NCBI GenBank assembly: GCA_000310025.1
Contig: FN649729.1
Coordinates: 5,050,725 to 5,114,724 of the forward strand
DNA length: 64,000 nt
Direction of reading: 5' to 3'
From: Ectocarpus siliculosus
Taxonomy: Eukaryota; Sar; Phaeophyceae; Ectocarpales; Ectocarpaceae
In this document: piece by piece, positions 10,715 to 22,379 of the stretch
Numbering within the stretch: position 1 is the first letter of the stretch
Layout: the number at the start of each line of letters is the position of its first letter
Program-made: the position numbers and the translations under genes
Notes under the pieces: model-generated
What the model was told of the DNA's origin: nothing
The model's database searches: none
Seen by the model: only the letters and a program-made list of their open reading frames with translations

Positions 10715-11929
10715 CAATAGTGATGTAGACGAATAGCCGGTGTTGACCCCAACGATTATTGCGGAAACAGACCAGAAGGGCTGCATGTATGGTGCATACA
10801 ATCATCAACCATAGTCATCACCGGCAGTCGAGATCCGGCACGGACCCGCGGACGTGGTATCGCACAAGACGCCTGCGCCCTCGATGGCTGACGTGCAACA
10901 CGACATTGCTCCGCCCTCACGACCGCCGCACCCAACTCCTCCGCAAGTGCCGCAGGACTCAGCACAACATGAGCCACCGCTCACGATACCAGCGACACCG
11001 TTGCCGCAGTCTCCTGTTCAAGGTTGGGGACGGAGGGTCCAAGAGGGAGCGGTGGATCACAGCAAATGTTTGTTGGTTTTGAACCATCCACGGCAGGGTA
11101 GAGGACATCGTGTGGTCCTCTAAGCTGGAGGGTTTCGTTCGTCCTGCACAGAGTATATCTAAATATCAAAGATTAAAGTCTACGCTTCTTTTGACAGCTG
11201 CATGTTGTCGTGTAGGAGAACTTGAAGAACTTGAAGAACGTTCCACGCAACCCTCGAGGAGGTCCGCCAGTTTGTTACAATACACACTATAGCACCACCA
11301 CATCGATGCAGGTTACGTGGCGCACTATCATATCAGACGTACGTGTGAGTGTGTGCTCTCGGCTTAGGGCAGTGTGAGTGTGTGCGTGTGTCCGTATCCG
11401 TAGCTAATCACCAAATGTCCTGCATGCCGGAGCACCAGGTCAAGTGCGACGGTTGTTGCTGCTTTCACGGTTGGAAAATTACGTGAGCCTTACAAACCCC
11501 TTCGGGCTAGTGTTGCGTATCACGAAATGTGGGGGGGGGTTACGATGTTGACACTCGATATATATCCCCCCCGCGTGGGATAACTGATCAATCGAGCGGT
11601 ACTGGTAAGACCACGCGGATCTTTGCAGAAACGCCGTGTGAAGGATATTGTACGATGGCGCTGCCTGTAGTAGTTTGCACGGCAAGCGCGCGGCAAGCAC
11701 GACAGTCGTAGAACATGGCACATCATCGGAGAATCGGAGACATACGCCTGCCCCATCCGACTTCTAACGAGCACACAAGCTGTATACGGTCGGGGGGAGG
11801 GGAGGGGGCCAAGTCGAGACATTCAAACTGATCTTAGGAGACATCTTCTTTTACGAGGCGCTGGCAGTCAAAGATGAAACACACCGTCATTTTTCCAGCA
11901 TTCTCTTTCTCTGTCTCTCTCTTACTCAC
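10171..11929. other. Mostly non-coding; (CAG)11 tract
   Basis: No supported gene. A (CAG)11 microsatellite lies at 10677-10709. A Pro/Gln-rich plus-strand frame begins at 10884 (MADVQHDIAPPSRPPHP), but it overlaps a minus-strand frame and shows no known domain. Open frames elsewhere look like chance. Confidence 0.4.
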
Positions 11930-11990
11930 CTTTGGCGACGTCGAGGAGCAGCGTTGTGAGCAGGGCCACCACCATCCGCATCTTGAACAT
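11930..11990 (-). CDS. Signal-peptide first exon
   Basis: The minus strand starts with an ATG and reads MFKMRMVVALLTTLLLDVAK, a basic start followed by a hydrophobic core as in an ER signal peptide. It then meets a perfect GTGAGT donor in phase 1 and a pyrimidine-rich intron. This is the form of a first coding exon of a secreted or membrane protein. No second exon could be fixed nearby. The only phase-compatible candidate with coding-like composition on this strand is at 1025-1210, about 10.7 kb downstream across the repeats. The function is unknown, and chance cannot be excluded for so short an exon. Confidence 0.4.
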
Positions 11991-14900
11991 GATGGTTGAT
12001 TGTCCTCCACGCTCGCCCCTGTGTCCCCCCTGTAAGAAACGGTTCAATAAACGCCATGGGTTGGGTTTGATGTCACCACAATGATGGGCCGTACAGACAC
12101 GTGCAACGCACAGAACCGGCGGACACTCGGCCGCTGCCTGCGTGTGGTACCTGCCTGTCTGGTGCTAGAGGCTAGTGCCACTGCTGTTGTGAGCTTGCGA
12201 GGCCTGAAGCTGGCCGCTCCCGTTGCACTTCCTGGACGGTAAGGGGACCAGCAGGCCCACCTCCATTGGAAAAGTTCGAAATTTTTGTCCAAGCAGCTAA
12301 CGGAAATTTTGATCAGGAGCAGGGATAGAGTGCACATCGTGATAGCGATGTCCAATGTCCAGTTCGCGAATGGGCGCTATCAATGCCCGCGTTTGACGAG
12401 GGGCCGTGTCGAAAAGTGTGATCCAAACCAAGCCCCCCATACTACGCCCTGAGAGTCTCCCTACTTCTGTGGCGAGACTCATGGACATAGAGGTTGCCGT
12501 GCTTGGATGTGGCTGTCGCGTCGCCGGCACCGCAATAAGGCTATATCAAGGTTATCAAGGCCATCAAGGTTATCAAAGATATCAAGGCAACCAAATCAAT
12601 CAAGGAGTGTCTCGAGCTACATTGGATCAGCATCCTACAGCAGTACCACAGTCAATGCTTTCTCCCGTGGTTCTTTGCCGGAACGAGGATCTGACGCAAA
12701 AGGCAACACAAAAGGTACGCCATACCTGGGCAGGCCCTACTTCCTCAACACGCCGCAAGTTTCGCGTGGAAAGACGTCCAAAAGAAAGACTGGCGGAGCA
12801 TCCAAAACGAATTGAGTGTCATGCCTCCCTCCCAACAACCAACCATGTCAATACGATTGGTAAGAGCATATAACGGTGGCGCGCGTGCTAAAACCTTTCG
12901 GACGGAATAAAGAGCCCCCACCCCCCCCGGTGTTTGCCATCGGGATTGGGTTTTCGTCGCTCGGCAAGGACGTTGTAAACAAGCCAATTCACTTCGTGAA
13001 CTCGGCTTAACCAGGTTGCCGGGGGTTTTTTACCTTTGGTTTTTTTTTGGCGGTTACCATAATGAATGGTGGTCTAGTAGATTATGTTGTGCGGGGTCGA
13101 GAACCCTCACTCCGCGCAAAGGGGATAATCGCACGTTGTGTTAAATTGGTCAAACACCCTCGAGGCATTTACACAGAACTTACAACTGTCTCTGGAAGTG
13201 AAAGCGCCAGAAAATAAATCAAGTCATACGCAGCTGCTGTCATCCGAAGGCAAGGAAGTAAGCACAAGATGCCGAACACCGTTAGCAGGATGCAGCGCAA
13301 CCTTCATGCGACTCGCCGAATACCTCACGGCGCTTCGCGCTTGGTGATGTGAGAGCCTGGTCCGGTGAGAACCCGGCGTGCTCCGTCCCGGCTTTGTGGG
13401 GATGCAAGGTCAATGGTCTAACGACTACGGCATGCACGACTACGAGTACACCCCCCCCCCCCCCCCCCCGGGTTACAGCGGGAGTTAGCCCAGGGAGATG
13501 TTGTTGTTTTTTTTTCGACGATTGATGCCGGGGGGGGGGGGGGGGCTCTTCGTGCAGGGGGACAATTTATCCAAACCTTAGGGGCGTGCCATCATTTGTT
13601 TGTGTTGAGCTCCTAGAGTTGTTGCGAAAATTGTGTTGATCCACGTGGTTCGTTGATGTTTCCGATCATTTCAGGTACTGCTCATTTTCATTTCATATCG
13701 TTTTTTCCCGTCGGCGCGCCTCGGTCGATTTACGCGGACTAGTTTGTTTTTTCTTGCAAATGCACTTTTCGTCCGGCGCTCATCGTTTTCACGGGCGCCC
13801 TGCTCCTGTAAGGTTGAGGATGCCTAGGAGCCAGGGTTTTGGACGCTCTGGCTCTTGATAAACTCGACATCGCCGGCCAACACCAAACCTCGACAGATAG
13901 ATCATGGTAGAGCCCGTGAACCTGTCGCTCAAACGAGGAAGATGGGTCGAAATATAAATAAATTAAGAAATTGCACCCAAATACAAGAGTGTACCGTTAC
14001 AATGCGTGACATCCCCCCCGGCGAGCGGCTCTGAATACAGAAGTACTCCTGCCACATTCATTCCTACTCTCTCGTTCGTTCGCGCTATTCCTTCGCCAAG
14101 CAGACACGAAATACCGCAAACAGGTGGGTGGGGGTATTCGCGAAACACCCACCGTAGGCCTTCTGTTGTGACCTACAGACTGGGTTTGGGTTGGCACACG
14201 TTAACGTTTTCAGCGGGACTGCACTGACACTGACGTTTGTTTCCCACCTCGAACAGTCACGGAGAAATACACCGGATTCCCACAGTAGTAGTATGGCAGC
14301 ACTCACAGTCAGCAGCAGCCAGTCGTAGATAACTTCTGCTACATCTTACCGAGCGCACTGCTCTGTCAGGAGTCGGGCAAGGCACAAATGCCGGCAGCGT
14401 CATCTCTCAAACACGCACACACTTGTATGTAGCAATTTACAGACCCCACGGCCCTCTTGCTATTTACACAAACCCTAATTTACCACACAATAAATGGTTC
14501 CAATTGCGGCGAAGCGGCAAGCACGCCGTATACAAGTGTACGGCAACGTGTGATGCCTGTCTGTACACCCGGGAACTCCGTGTGCATGTACGGCAACGTG
14601 TGATGTCTGTTTGACGTGGTTGTTGGACAACCAATTTATGTAGTGCTTATTTCGGAAGTCCCCGCGCGACAACAAAAAACTGTGGTCGTGGATGATTCTG
14701 ATCTACAGCAGCAGTATGCCCGCGCATTCAACATTTGCCCGTGGTTTACTTGTTCTTCAGCCTCACGATAGATAGTGCGAGAAGGGCTGCTTGCTGTGCG
14801 CAAAGGAAAATTTGTCCGGCTGTGGATGGATACCATCGATGCCGCCCTTGATAGAGCAACAACCAACCATGTCCTCATGTCCTCCCGGTGACTAAGGGGT

Positions 14901-15388
14901 ATTATTAACGCAGGGTTAGTCTAAAACGCGGTCTTTCCCTTGTCCCCATCCCGTTCGACTGTGGGTATATCTCGAATGGGTAATCTTTCTGTGTGTGTAT
15001 TTATTTTTTCCTTAATTACATTGTAGTCTCAATCACTCAGAACGCTAGATCCGTGTTTTGGGGGTTGCTACTTTCACGGATCCGTGGGCGTTGTAACATC
15101 ACTGAGAACGCTATTATATATTTTAAACGCCATGTATGGCTTCATTTTTTTTTTGTCTTTCGCTCGCAGTCAACGAATCGATCCCAACTGATTGGGGTGC
15201 ATCACAACTGATTATCGTGCTGTAGCTGGGGTTCAACCAGCAGCAGTAACAACACTCTTTTCTTCGCACCGGGTACCTCTGAAGTATAGACTAATGAGAA
15301 TTTCTTGTGGGTACGGAACAGGGCAGACAGACAAGGATACCATGCGCACATCAACGCAAGGCCACATAATACATACATGCGGCTCACT
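11991..15388. other. Sparse region, homopolymers and weak candidates
   Basis: No confident gene. A plus-strand frame at 12081-12238 (MMGRTDTCNAQNRRTLGRC) ends at a GTAAGG donor and could be a first exon divergent from 11930-11990, but nothing else supports it. At 12540-12605 an ATCAAGGTT-like 9-bp repeat encodes YQG-type tripeptides. Runs of about 20 C (13450-13470) and 18 G (13529-13546) occur. A 27-bp segment around 14525 (GTACGGCAACGTGTGATG) is repeated near 14587. Near 15058 a stretch resembles the subterminal sequence of the Harbinger element (18757-18785). Confidence 0.35.
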
Positions 15389-15623
15389 TGTTCGTGTGTG
15401 CATGAGCGGATGAATATTCCAACGGGACTGTAGGAATTGGCTACGCAGATAGGAATTGATAGTCCCCTGGGTTGGTTTCATGGTTGATCCACGGGGCTCG
15501 ACCCTGCGGGAGTGCTTGCTGTGTCGTGGCACTCTCTCTCTCCCGCCGCGTCCTGATCGTGTCTGCTGTCCTAAATACAAGTGATACCATCATCTTCAAC
15601 ACACTTACAAGGGTATACTAACA
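15389..15623 (+). repeat. 5' LTR
   Basis: 235 bp, TGTT...AACA ends, apparently identical to 18243-18477. It is preceded by TCACT. Confidence 0.9.
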
Positions 15624-15630
15624 CTCTAGA

Positions 15631-16416
15631 GTGTATCCCTCGAGGGAACCCGTGCTGGAGATGAGTGGCGCCGATGTTGCAGCAGAGGCTGCCGACGTCA
15701 CCACTAGTACGCAGGGCAGGGTTGACAACCTGGAGAGCAAAGGTTCAGGCCTGACGGACGAGGTACAGCAGCTGGCAGGGCTACTCCGAGCCACCCTCGG
15801 AAAGTTAGAGAAGGAGGGGGAGTCCGGCGGCACCACGGTGGGCGCTGTCGTTACGGGTGCTACGTCTGCCCGCGGCCTGCTGGAAGAGGGGCCGCACAAC
15901 GACGGAATCACGCCGCCCGCAAAGCACGGGGGAAGGAGCACCAGACCGGGAACCAGCCCGGTATTGCCAAGGATCCCTGCTGGAGCGGACCTGGGCATAG
16001 GACCGGGCAGCGGGGATGTCAGGGGGTCATCATCCCAAGAGCAGCCTGCTGCGGTGGGCGCTTGCATAGGCTACACGGCTGCAGAAGAGATCATCAGCAG
16101 TCGGCCGGTTGCGGAAGGCGAACCGATGTGGGCATTTCAGGTCCCTGCTAACGGTGGGTTTGGTAGATTCCAGAACACCGAATACCTCTACAACATAGGC
16201 AACGCTGGTAGAGATGCAGCCGCCGCGCGAGGCACTTGCCGAAGAGTCAGAGCAACGTACTCATCACGCCGAGAAGAGCTGTGCGGCGCTGGAGGGGGTG
16301 CCGCAGACGGCACACCAAGTGCGCCTGTTGACCGCGGGAAAGTGCTTTCGTCTAGAGAGCTGGGGCAGCATGCATCCCCACGACGCCGTCGATGCGCCAT
16401 CAAAGCAACCAGGTGA
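15631..16416 (+). CDS. Gag-like protein of LTR element
   Basis: A 261-codon open frame starting eight bases after the 5' LTR, with another Met at residue 11 (MSGADVAAEAADV). The first third is a predicted coiled coil (TQGRVDNLESKGSGL, QQLAGLLRATLGKLEKEG). Then comes a low-complexity Gly/Ser/Pro part and an Arg-rich C-terminus. No zinc knuckle, protease or polymerase motif is seen. Its position and the coiled coil suggest a short structural or RNA-binding Gag-like product, but I recognise no family. Downstream frames 16214-16552 and beyond are probably repeat by-products. Confidence 0.45.
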   Translation: MYPSREPVLEMSGADVAAEAADVTTSTQGRVDNLESKGSGLTDEVQQLAGLLRATLGKLEKEGESGGTTVGAVVTGATSARGLLEEGPHNDGITPPAKHGGRSTRPGTSPVLPRIPAGADLGIGPGSGDVRGSSSQEQPAAVGACIGYTAAEEIISSRPVAEGEPMWAFQVPANGGFGRFQNTEYLYNIGNAGRDAAAARGTCRRVRATYSSRREELCGAGGGAADGTPSAPVDRGKVLSSRELGQHASPRRRRCAIKATR

Positions 16417-16729
16417 AGCTAATCGTGGTGCCATGGGAAGAAAGACACGGTGGGGTGAGGCAGTAGGTAATATCGGTGCAACAAGCAGGGGCATCGGTCA
16501 GTATCGTGCAGACCCTGTAGGCAGTCCTGGCGATCGTGGTGGCGAGCGATGACGAGGAGCTGGATGTAGCACGTGAGGCCTTGTAAGAAGAGGCGGAGGA
16601 AATACATCATAGCCGCGCGAGTCACTGCGCGCGCTCCATCCACACACAACAGCAGCAGCAGGAGATGGTGAAGATGGCACCATTGCAGCAGCGTGGAAGG
16701 GTGGAGACACAGAAAACCGGCCGAAAGGC

Positions 16730-17290
16730 CGTGTGCCCAAAGCCGCGACGGAAGGGGCGTGGGGGGGCAACATTCAGAGAACACGGCGAGACGGTCGTGT
16801 GCCCACAGCCGCGACGGAAGGGGCGCGGGAAGGCAACAAGCAAAACAGCCCCGTGCCGCGCAGCAAGGAGCATGGGGGGGGGCAACATTCAGAGAACACG
16901 GCGGGAGGGCCGTGTGCCCGCAGCCGCGACGGAAGGGGCGCGGGAGGGCAACAACAAAAATAACACGGCGGGAGGGCCGTGCGCTCGCAGCCGCGACGGG
17001 AGGGGCGCGGGAGGGCAACAACAAAAATAACGCGGCGGGAGGGCCGTGCGCTCGCAGCCGCGACGGGAGGGGCGCGGGAGGGCAACAACCAAATAACACG
17101 GCGGGAGGGCCGTGTGCTCGCAGCCGCGACGGGAGGGTTGTGGGAGGGCAACAACCAAAACATAAATCTAAGGCCCCATGGCGCGTCGGACGGGGCGTGA
17201 GGGGGGGGGGAGAAAACCGAAGCAGCCCCGTGGCGCGCCGGGAAGGGCGCGAGGGGGAACCCCGCGGCACGTCGGAAGGGGCGTGGAGGG
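16730..17290 (+). repeat. GC-rich 67-bp minisatellite
   Basis: At least six copies of a unit of about 67 bp with the core GCAGCCGCGACGG plus GGAGGGCAACAAC, followed by degenerate copies to about 17290. Since 67 is not divisible by three, each frame passes through all three phases of the unit. This yields several long overlapping open frames on both strands, which I treat as by-products. Confidence 0.85.
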
Positions 17291-18242
17291 GAGGGTACTT
17301 GCATCGTGGTGCTAAAACGGGAACTCCTTTTTTCTGGCGAGGCTACAGGCCGGGACGAGCGCTGGGAGGGGAGCAACACGCATCACAGTGCTGGATTGGC
17401 ACTTCTTTCTTGACGGTATTTGGTGTTTGATGGTATTCGTAGCGAAGTTGGTAATCCTCGTTAGTTGTCATGAGTGCACTTTGGTTGAAGAGCCAGGGAG
17501 GGTGTTCCGTGTTTCTCGGAGGCGTTCGCGTCCACATGTTCAGTATTTTCCTGGTAGTCATTTGGTTGAAAATTCTTGACTGCGGCCACGTCGGGCCGTT
17601 CTCCAGGTCGCGAAATATGCAGGAATATGGGATACTGTTGGAACCGCTGAAGGAACGTATGAGGAAAAATTGGGACACCAGTGTTGTACGTCGACGAGAA
17701 CAGAGGATTGTCGAAAAATGCATGCCGGTTGTGTGTCGCTCAGAAAATGTTGGATGATTGCCTTTTTGCCCAGGTGCGCTGTGTTACGTCAGCGAGGGGG
17801 GGCATTTTCGATGTTTGTCTGATGTTTGTTTGAAGAACAGATAGTAGTGCAGCCGCATGGTAGTTGTTTGAACCAACTCCTCAGGATAGTCTTACGCTAT
17901 TGCTTACCAAGAATTGGGATAGGCCGTTGTTGGTAACAGGGTTATGATCTTGGTACTTCATGCAGGAAGAGTATGATAGCACGCCGCCCACGTTTGTAGA
18001 TATAGATTCCGAGCGTGGATTCTGGCGCGACTGGTATTATGCATGTATTGATCTTGCTCTGGTAGCGCAACAGTGACAGTATCTGGTGGAACGGTGAATA
18101 TTGGTGGGGGTTTTGACCCGGAGGCCGGGTTTCCCCCTGTTATTTTTTCGCGTTGGTTTTTTTTGTCCGTTTGGGTTTTCGTCATATCCGGCGTGTGCAT
18201 GCCCACTAGTGGTTAGTTACTAGCGTAAAGAACCAGGGAGGG

Positions 18243-18477
18243 TGTTCGTGTGTGCATGAGCGGATGAATATTCCAACGGGACTGTAGGAATTGGCTACGC
18301 AGATAGGAATTGATAGTCCCCTGGGTTGGTTTCATGGTTGATCCACGGGGCTCGACCCTGCGGGAGTGCTTGCTGTGTCGTGGCACTCTCTCTCTCCCGC
18401 CGCGTCCTGATCGTGTCTGCTGTCCTAAATACAAGTGATACCATCATCTTCAACACACTTACAAGGGTATACTAACA
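18243..18477 (+). repeat. 3' LTR
   Basis: 235 bp, apparently identical to 15389-15623. It is preceded by a polypurine tract (18232-18242) and followed by the target duplication TCACT at 18478-18482. Confidence 0.9.
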
Positions 18478-18651
18478 TCACTCTCTCCTCTGCATGTGAC
18501 TAAAGTAGTACCAACGTACGAACAGTCAGTCAGCTGACCGCTCTGCAAGCTGCCGTTTGTTTGTCCGCTCAGCTGGAGACCAAAAAAAAAGAAAACTTGT
18601 GTCATATTGTCATATATAAGAAAAAAAAAACCGCTATGAATCCATTGCTAA

Positions 18652-18676
18652 GGGGGTGTCTTATCAGGCCGAAAAA
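18652..18676 (+). repeat. Left terminal inverted repeat of Harbinger element
   Basis: Matches the reverse complement of 26553-26577 over about 25 bp with few mismatches. It is followed by subterminal inverted words (GGTTACG, CCGTAAAA) and a 16-bp imperfect hairpin stem (18738-18753 with 18770-18785) that may be transposase-binding sites. Confidence 0.9.
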
Positions 18677-18915
18677 ATACGTATTTGGTTACGAAACCGT
18701 ATTTTCTTGAAATATATGGAGGCGTTCCTCTACGTTTCCGTAAAAAGAGCAAGGCGTATTTTTTGGGGGCTTGCTCCTTTTACGGATCGGTAAAAAATTT
18801 CCCGCTTTTTTTCGGCTACCGGAGCAGACACCGGTCACGCGTGCTGTCTTCATCACACCACACCTAGACAGCACCAACAGCACCCCAAAGTGCTTCCCAA
18901 GGCAACTCCACTACC

Positions 18916-21580
18916 ATGGCTGAGCGTGGGAAGCGTCAAGATCCCAGGGGGATCGCAGCGCAACGCCGGGAGAAGCGCCGTCGGCGAGCTATCGACGAGG
19001 AGGATGTAGCCCATGACAAGAGATTCACAGTCTTGGGTCTTGTGAGGGCCGTAGTAGTGGCGGCGGGCGTCGTGGCAGCAGGAGAGGCTCATCGTGCCCA
19101 CTGCCCTCAGGAACGGGAGCCCATCTACGAGCCCAAGCGTCTTCCGTGGGCTCAACACGAGGCGGACCTCGATAAACGGCACGGGTGGCGGCGGTCGTAC
19201 CGCATGGAGAAAGGCAGTTTCCACAAGCTTGTCGAGCTACTCCGCCCTTCGCTGGAAGTCAACGCTTTCTTCGGCGGTGAGTGTTGATGTGTAGATGCAG
19301 CCGCCCACGGCAGGTATGCGTGATGAGGGTTCTTCTGGGTGTATATGTAGAAAGCAACGGGGAAGAGCACAAGTCTAAAACATGTGCTGTACATAGACTA
19401 CTGCTGTAGTCTATGTTCCTGCTGCCTTTTTTAAAAAAGCAACTCGCTCGTCGAACATGCGGCAGCAGGGTACGTACAGCGCAGCAGCAGTATTGTACGA
19501 TATACTGCTGTTACAAGACACATACTTGTACAGCAGCGGTCATTGTATGGGTTAAAGGCGGAGGTACTATTCGTGACGCTCACTACTGTGCAGCAGTATT
19601 CACAGGGCGTACAGTACACGCCGGCCCCACTAAACAAATACAGCCTCGTCGGGAGCCGATACCAATTGTCGTATCCCGCAATGACACAACAGCTGTCGAC
19701 ACGTGCTCATCATGTGCAAAAAATGCGTATGTAGGTGATGAACACAGAGCCGTCTCCGTACCGTAGTACATAGGTAGGTGTATTGGGCCGGCAATCTGAC
19801 GAGTTTGCGGAGAACATGCGCCCCCCGTCGTAGGTTGCTAAACTAAGTGCTGGCGATTGCAAACATGCCCCCTTTGACACTCGTACTTCTGTCCTGAACG
19901 ACTCACGCTCATCCTGCAAACGTTATCTGCGCGTCGCTCGGAAACCCCACAGCACTGCGATCGCCAACCAACGGCGCCATAGCTGTGGAAGTCCGCGTTG
20001 CCGCGGCGTTGAGGATCCTGGCTGGCGGCAGTTACTGGGATGTTGCCCTCATGTTTGGCTTGTCGAGGGCGGGTCACGTTCGACATCTTGTGGCAAGTGA
20101 TCGATGCCATCAACGAGACGCCTGCGATTGGGGCATTTGACTTCCCCCTGACCGAGGAAGGCTGCATGCGAAACGCCAATAGATTCAAGGTGAGACCTAA
20201 CGGTGGTCAGTACTGCAACTACGGTTATTCTTGGCGGCATTCTTTCGACCAACCGCGGGATATCGTGTATTTTTTCACGTCTGCTGTTTCCAGCCGTTTT
20301 AGCGTAGGGAGGACTATCTATACGCAGCCCTCGTTGATAAGAGAGAAACAAAAGTGTTGTCGCCGGCGGGTACGAGTTCGGGTTGTCATCGTGGTCAGCA
20401 TGGTTCGAACCGAAAAATATCCCCCGGGTCCCGGGTGGTTCGCCAGCTTTCGGTGTCCTTTACAAATAAATGTTGTTGTCATCCTTTGTGTATGCTGGCC
20501 ACGTTGGTTCGGCCCCGCAACAGCAGTGGCCCGGCAACAGATTTTAGCGATACAAGAGTGTGGAATCAATGCAGTCACCTCCGTGGCTCTAAAATGCCCT
20601 GATACCTTCGTACCGCTGTACGTGACGCATGATTATGATTAGGATAATCAAACGGCCCAACTCTCAGTTTACATGGTATGCCCGCCGTTGCTGGCGATGG
20701 CGCCGTCGCCGATGACATCAACCCACACAACGTACAGCTGAACACTGTTACCAATTTTTGTCAACGTATCTCTCGACTTATTTTATATCCCTTCCCGACA
20801 CTGCTACTTTCCCGCCCTCGTGTCTGCCGTCTACAAATGCAGGAGAAGAGCACCGATGGCATTTTCTCCTGGGTCGTCGCCGCCGTGGATGGTCTGTTCA
20901 TCAAGGGCAGGGCTCCGTATGCGAAAGACACCGCCAACGTCCTCGCGTACTACTCTGGCAGCAAGTCCGCGTACGGCATCAACGTACAAGCGATGTGCAC
21001 CGCCGACTACCGGTTTTGCGCGATGTCGGCGATCTCACCAGGCTCTACGAACGACTGGGTAGCATGGAATCGATCTTCCCTCGCCAAGGCCGTCGCCCGC
21101 TTGCCCACCGGATTTCACATCATTGGTGACGCCGCCTACCCCATTGGAGAAAAGCTTCTGACTCCGTACCCTGGGAGGCTGCTGCCGGCGGGGGAGGACT
21201 CGTTCAACTTCCACCTGAGCCAGCTTCGTGTCAAGATCGAGCAGAGCTTCGGCATCCTGGTTTCGACTTGGGGCATTCTGTGGAGACCTCTCCGCGTGCA
21301 GTTCGCAGGACGCGCGGATCTCATCACGGCTCTTTTCCATCTGCACAACTTCCTGCAAGACGAGAAGGTATCGCCGATCCAGCTTGCAGAGGAGGACTCG
21401 CGCAGCGGACGCAACCGGCCGGCCCTCTGTGCTACGCAGCGCACCTTGCCGGATGGCTGGCAAACGGAGCAGCCGGCTCCTTCGAGGAGCGGTGAGACCC
21501 CGGCCCGAGCGGCTATCCGCACGGCCCTGGAGTTGAAGAAGCAGTGGAGGCCGGACTACAACCGCCAGAGGAATTCGTGA
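18916..21580 (+). CDS. PIF/Harbinger DDE transposase, three exons
   Basis: HARBI1-like nuclease (DDE_Tnp_4 type) that would cut and rejoin transposon ends. Exons are 18916-19276, 19953-20189 and 20843-21580, all with GT/AG ends and compatible phases (1, then 0). Exon 1 starts at an ATG in good context and carries the basic N-terminus and the helix FHKLVELLRPSLE. Exon 2 holds the helix-turn-helix region (VRVAAALRILAGGSYWDVA, then DILWQVIDAI). Exon 3 holds the catalytic triad: Asp in VVAAVDGLFIKG, Asp in HIIGDAAYP, Glu in RVKIEQSFGIL. Exon 2 contains a one-base frameshift around 20070, so this copy may be inactive unless it is a sequencing error. Exon 3 is intact. Confidence 0.87.
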
Positions 21581-22379
21581 GCACGTATCCAGCCCGGCGG
21601 CATCGCGTCGCGCGCGCAGAAGCGGGAAGTGGGGACGGGTCTACATAGGGGCGGATGGGGGCGGATGGGGGGGAAGGTCGCTACTACAAGCGGGCGAGAG
21701 GCGCGGCGGGGGGCAAGGGGGGTGGGGGTGGGGCGCGCGGGGATGCGATTCTTCCCGTGGCGGGTACACTAAATGGGCGGGTTGCGGTTAGGGGCCACAT
21801 GAGCGGATGGCGGCAGAAGTACGCTAGCTTCCACGGTATGACGAGACGCGTGAAAGGGAGGATAGCGGCGCGGGAGGGAGAGGCGCGGGAGGGAGGTACC
21901 TCAGTGTAGAGGGCGGAGGGCGCTGGAAGAACGTGTTTTGGGTGTTGGTGGTAGGGTGTCGGCGCATCCCGGGGAGAGGTGGGGGGTGTGATGTGTGACA
22001 TGTTGATTCTCGCTGACATGTTTTGTGGGTGTCGGTGTGGAGCGTTCTGACCAGATGTGTCCGGGTACACTTGGTTCGTAATGTGTGTGTTCGTGCCGGC
22101 AACACTTTATGGTTAACATGCATCGTGTGCGGATGAAAGCGGGGTCCTGTGGGTCTTGGAGGGTGCTTGTTTTGCCTAGGGCATTAAAAGTGTGGGCATG
22201 TTCGACTTTTTTTCCTAATTGATAGGAGGGTGTGAATCGAAAACGTTGTTGTCGTTGATACAACTTTTAATGATGTCTCTGCATCCCTGTATTACATATT
22301 CGTCGCGTGGGTGAAAACATTGCTCCAGGTTGCAGACCTGAAGGAGACCCACACACACCCTAAAAATTGGGGTCTTGTC

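Larger units (their letters stand above)
15389..18477 (+). mobile_element. Young non-autonomous LTR retrotransposon
   Basis: A 3,089-bp element bounded by two apparently identical 235-bp LTRs that begin TGTT and end AACA. It is flanked by the 5-bp target duplication TCACT (15384-15388 and 18478-18482). A purine-rich tract (CCAGGGAGGG) sits directly before the 3' LTR. The interior holds a Gag-like open frame and a GC-rich 67-bp tandem repeat but no protease, reverse transcriptase or integrase. This fits a TRIM/LARD-like element moved in trans. No clear primer-binding site follows the 5' LTR. LTR identity implies recent insertion. Confidence 0.88.

Noticed and set aside
10337-10801. 154-codon minus-strand frame with a polycysteine run
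   Set aside because: The run is the (CAG)11 microsatellite read on the other strand; no other support.
16419-17430. Long overlapping open frames on both strands, up to 283 codons
   Set aside because: They are produced by the 67-bp GC-rich tandem repeat, which has few stops; they show no domain.
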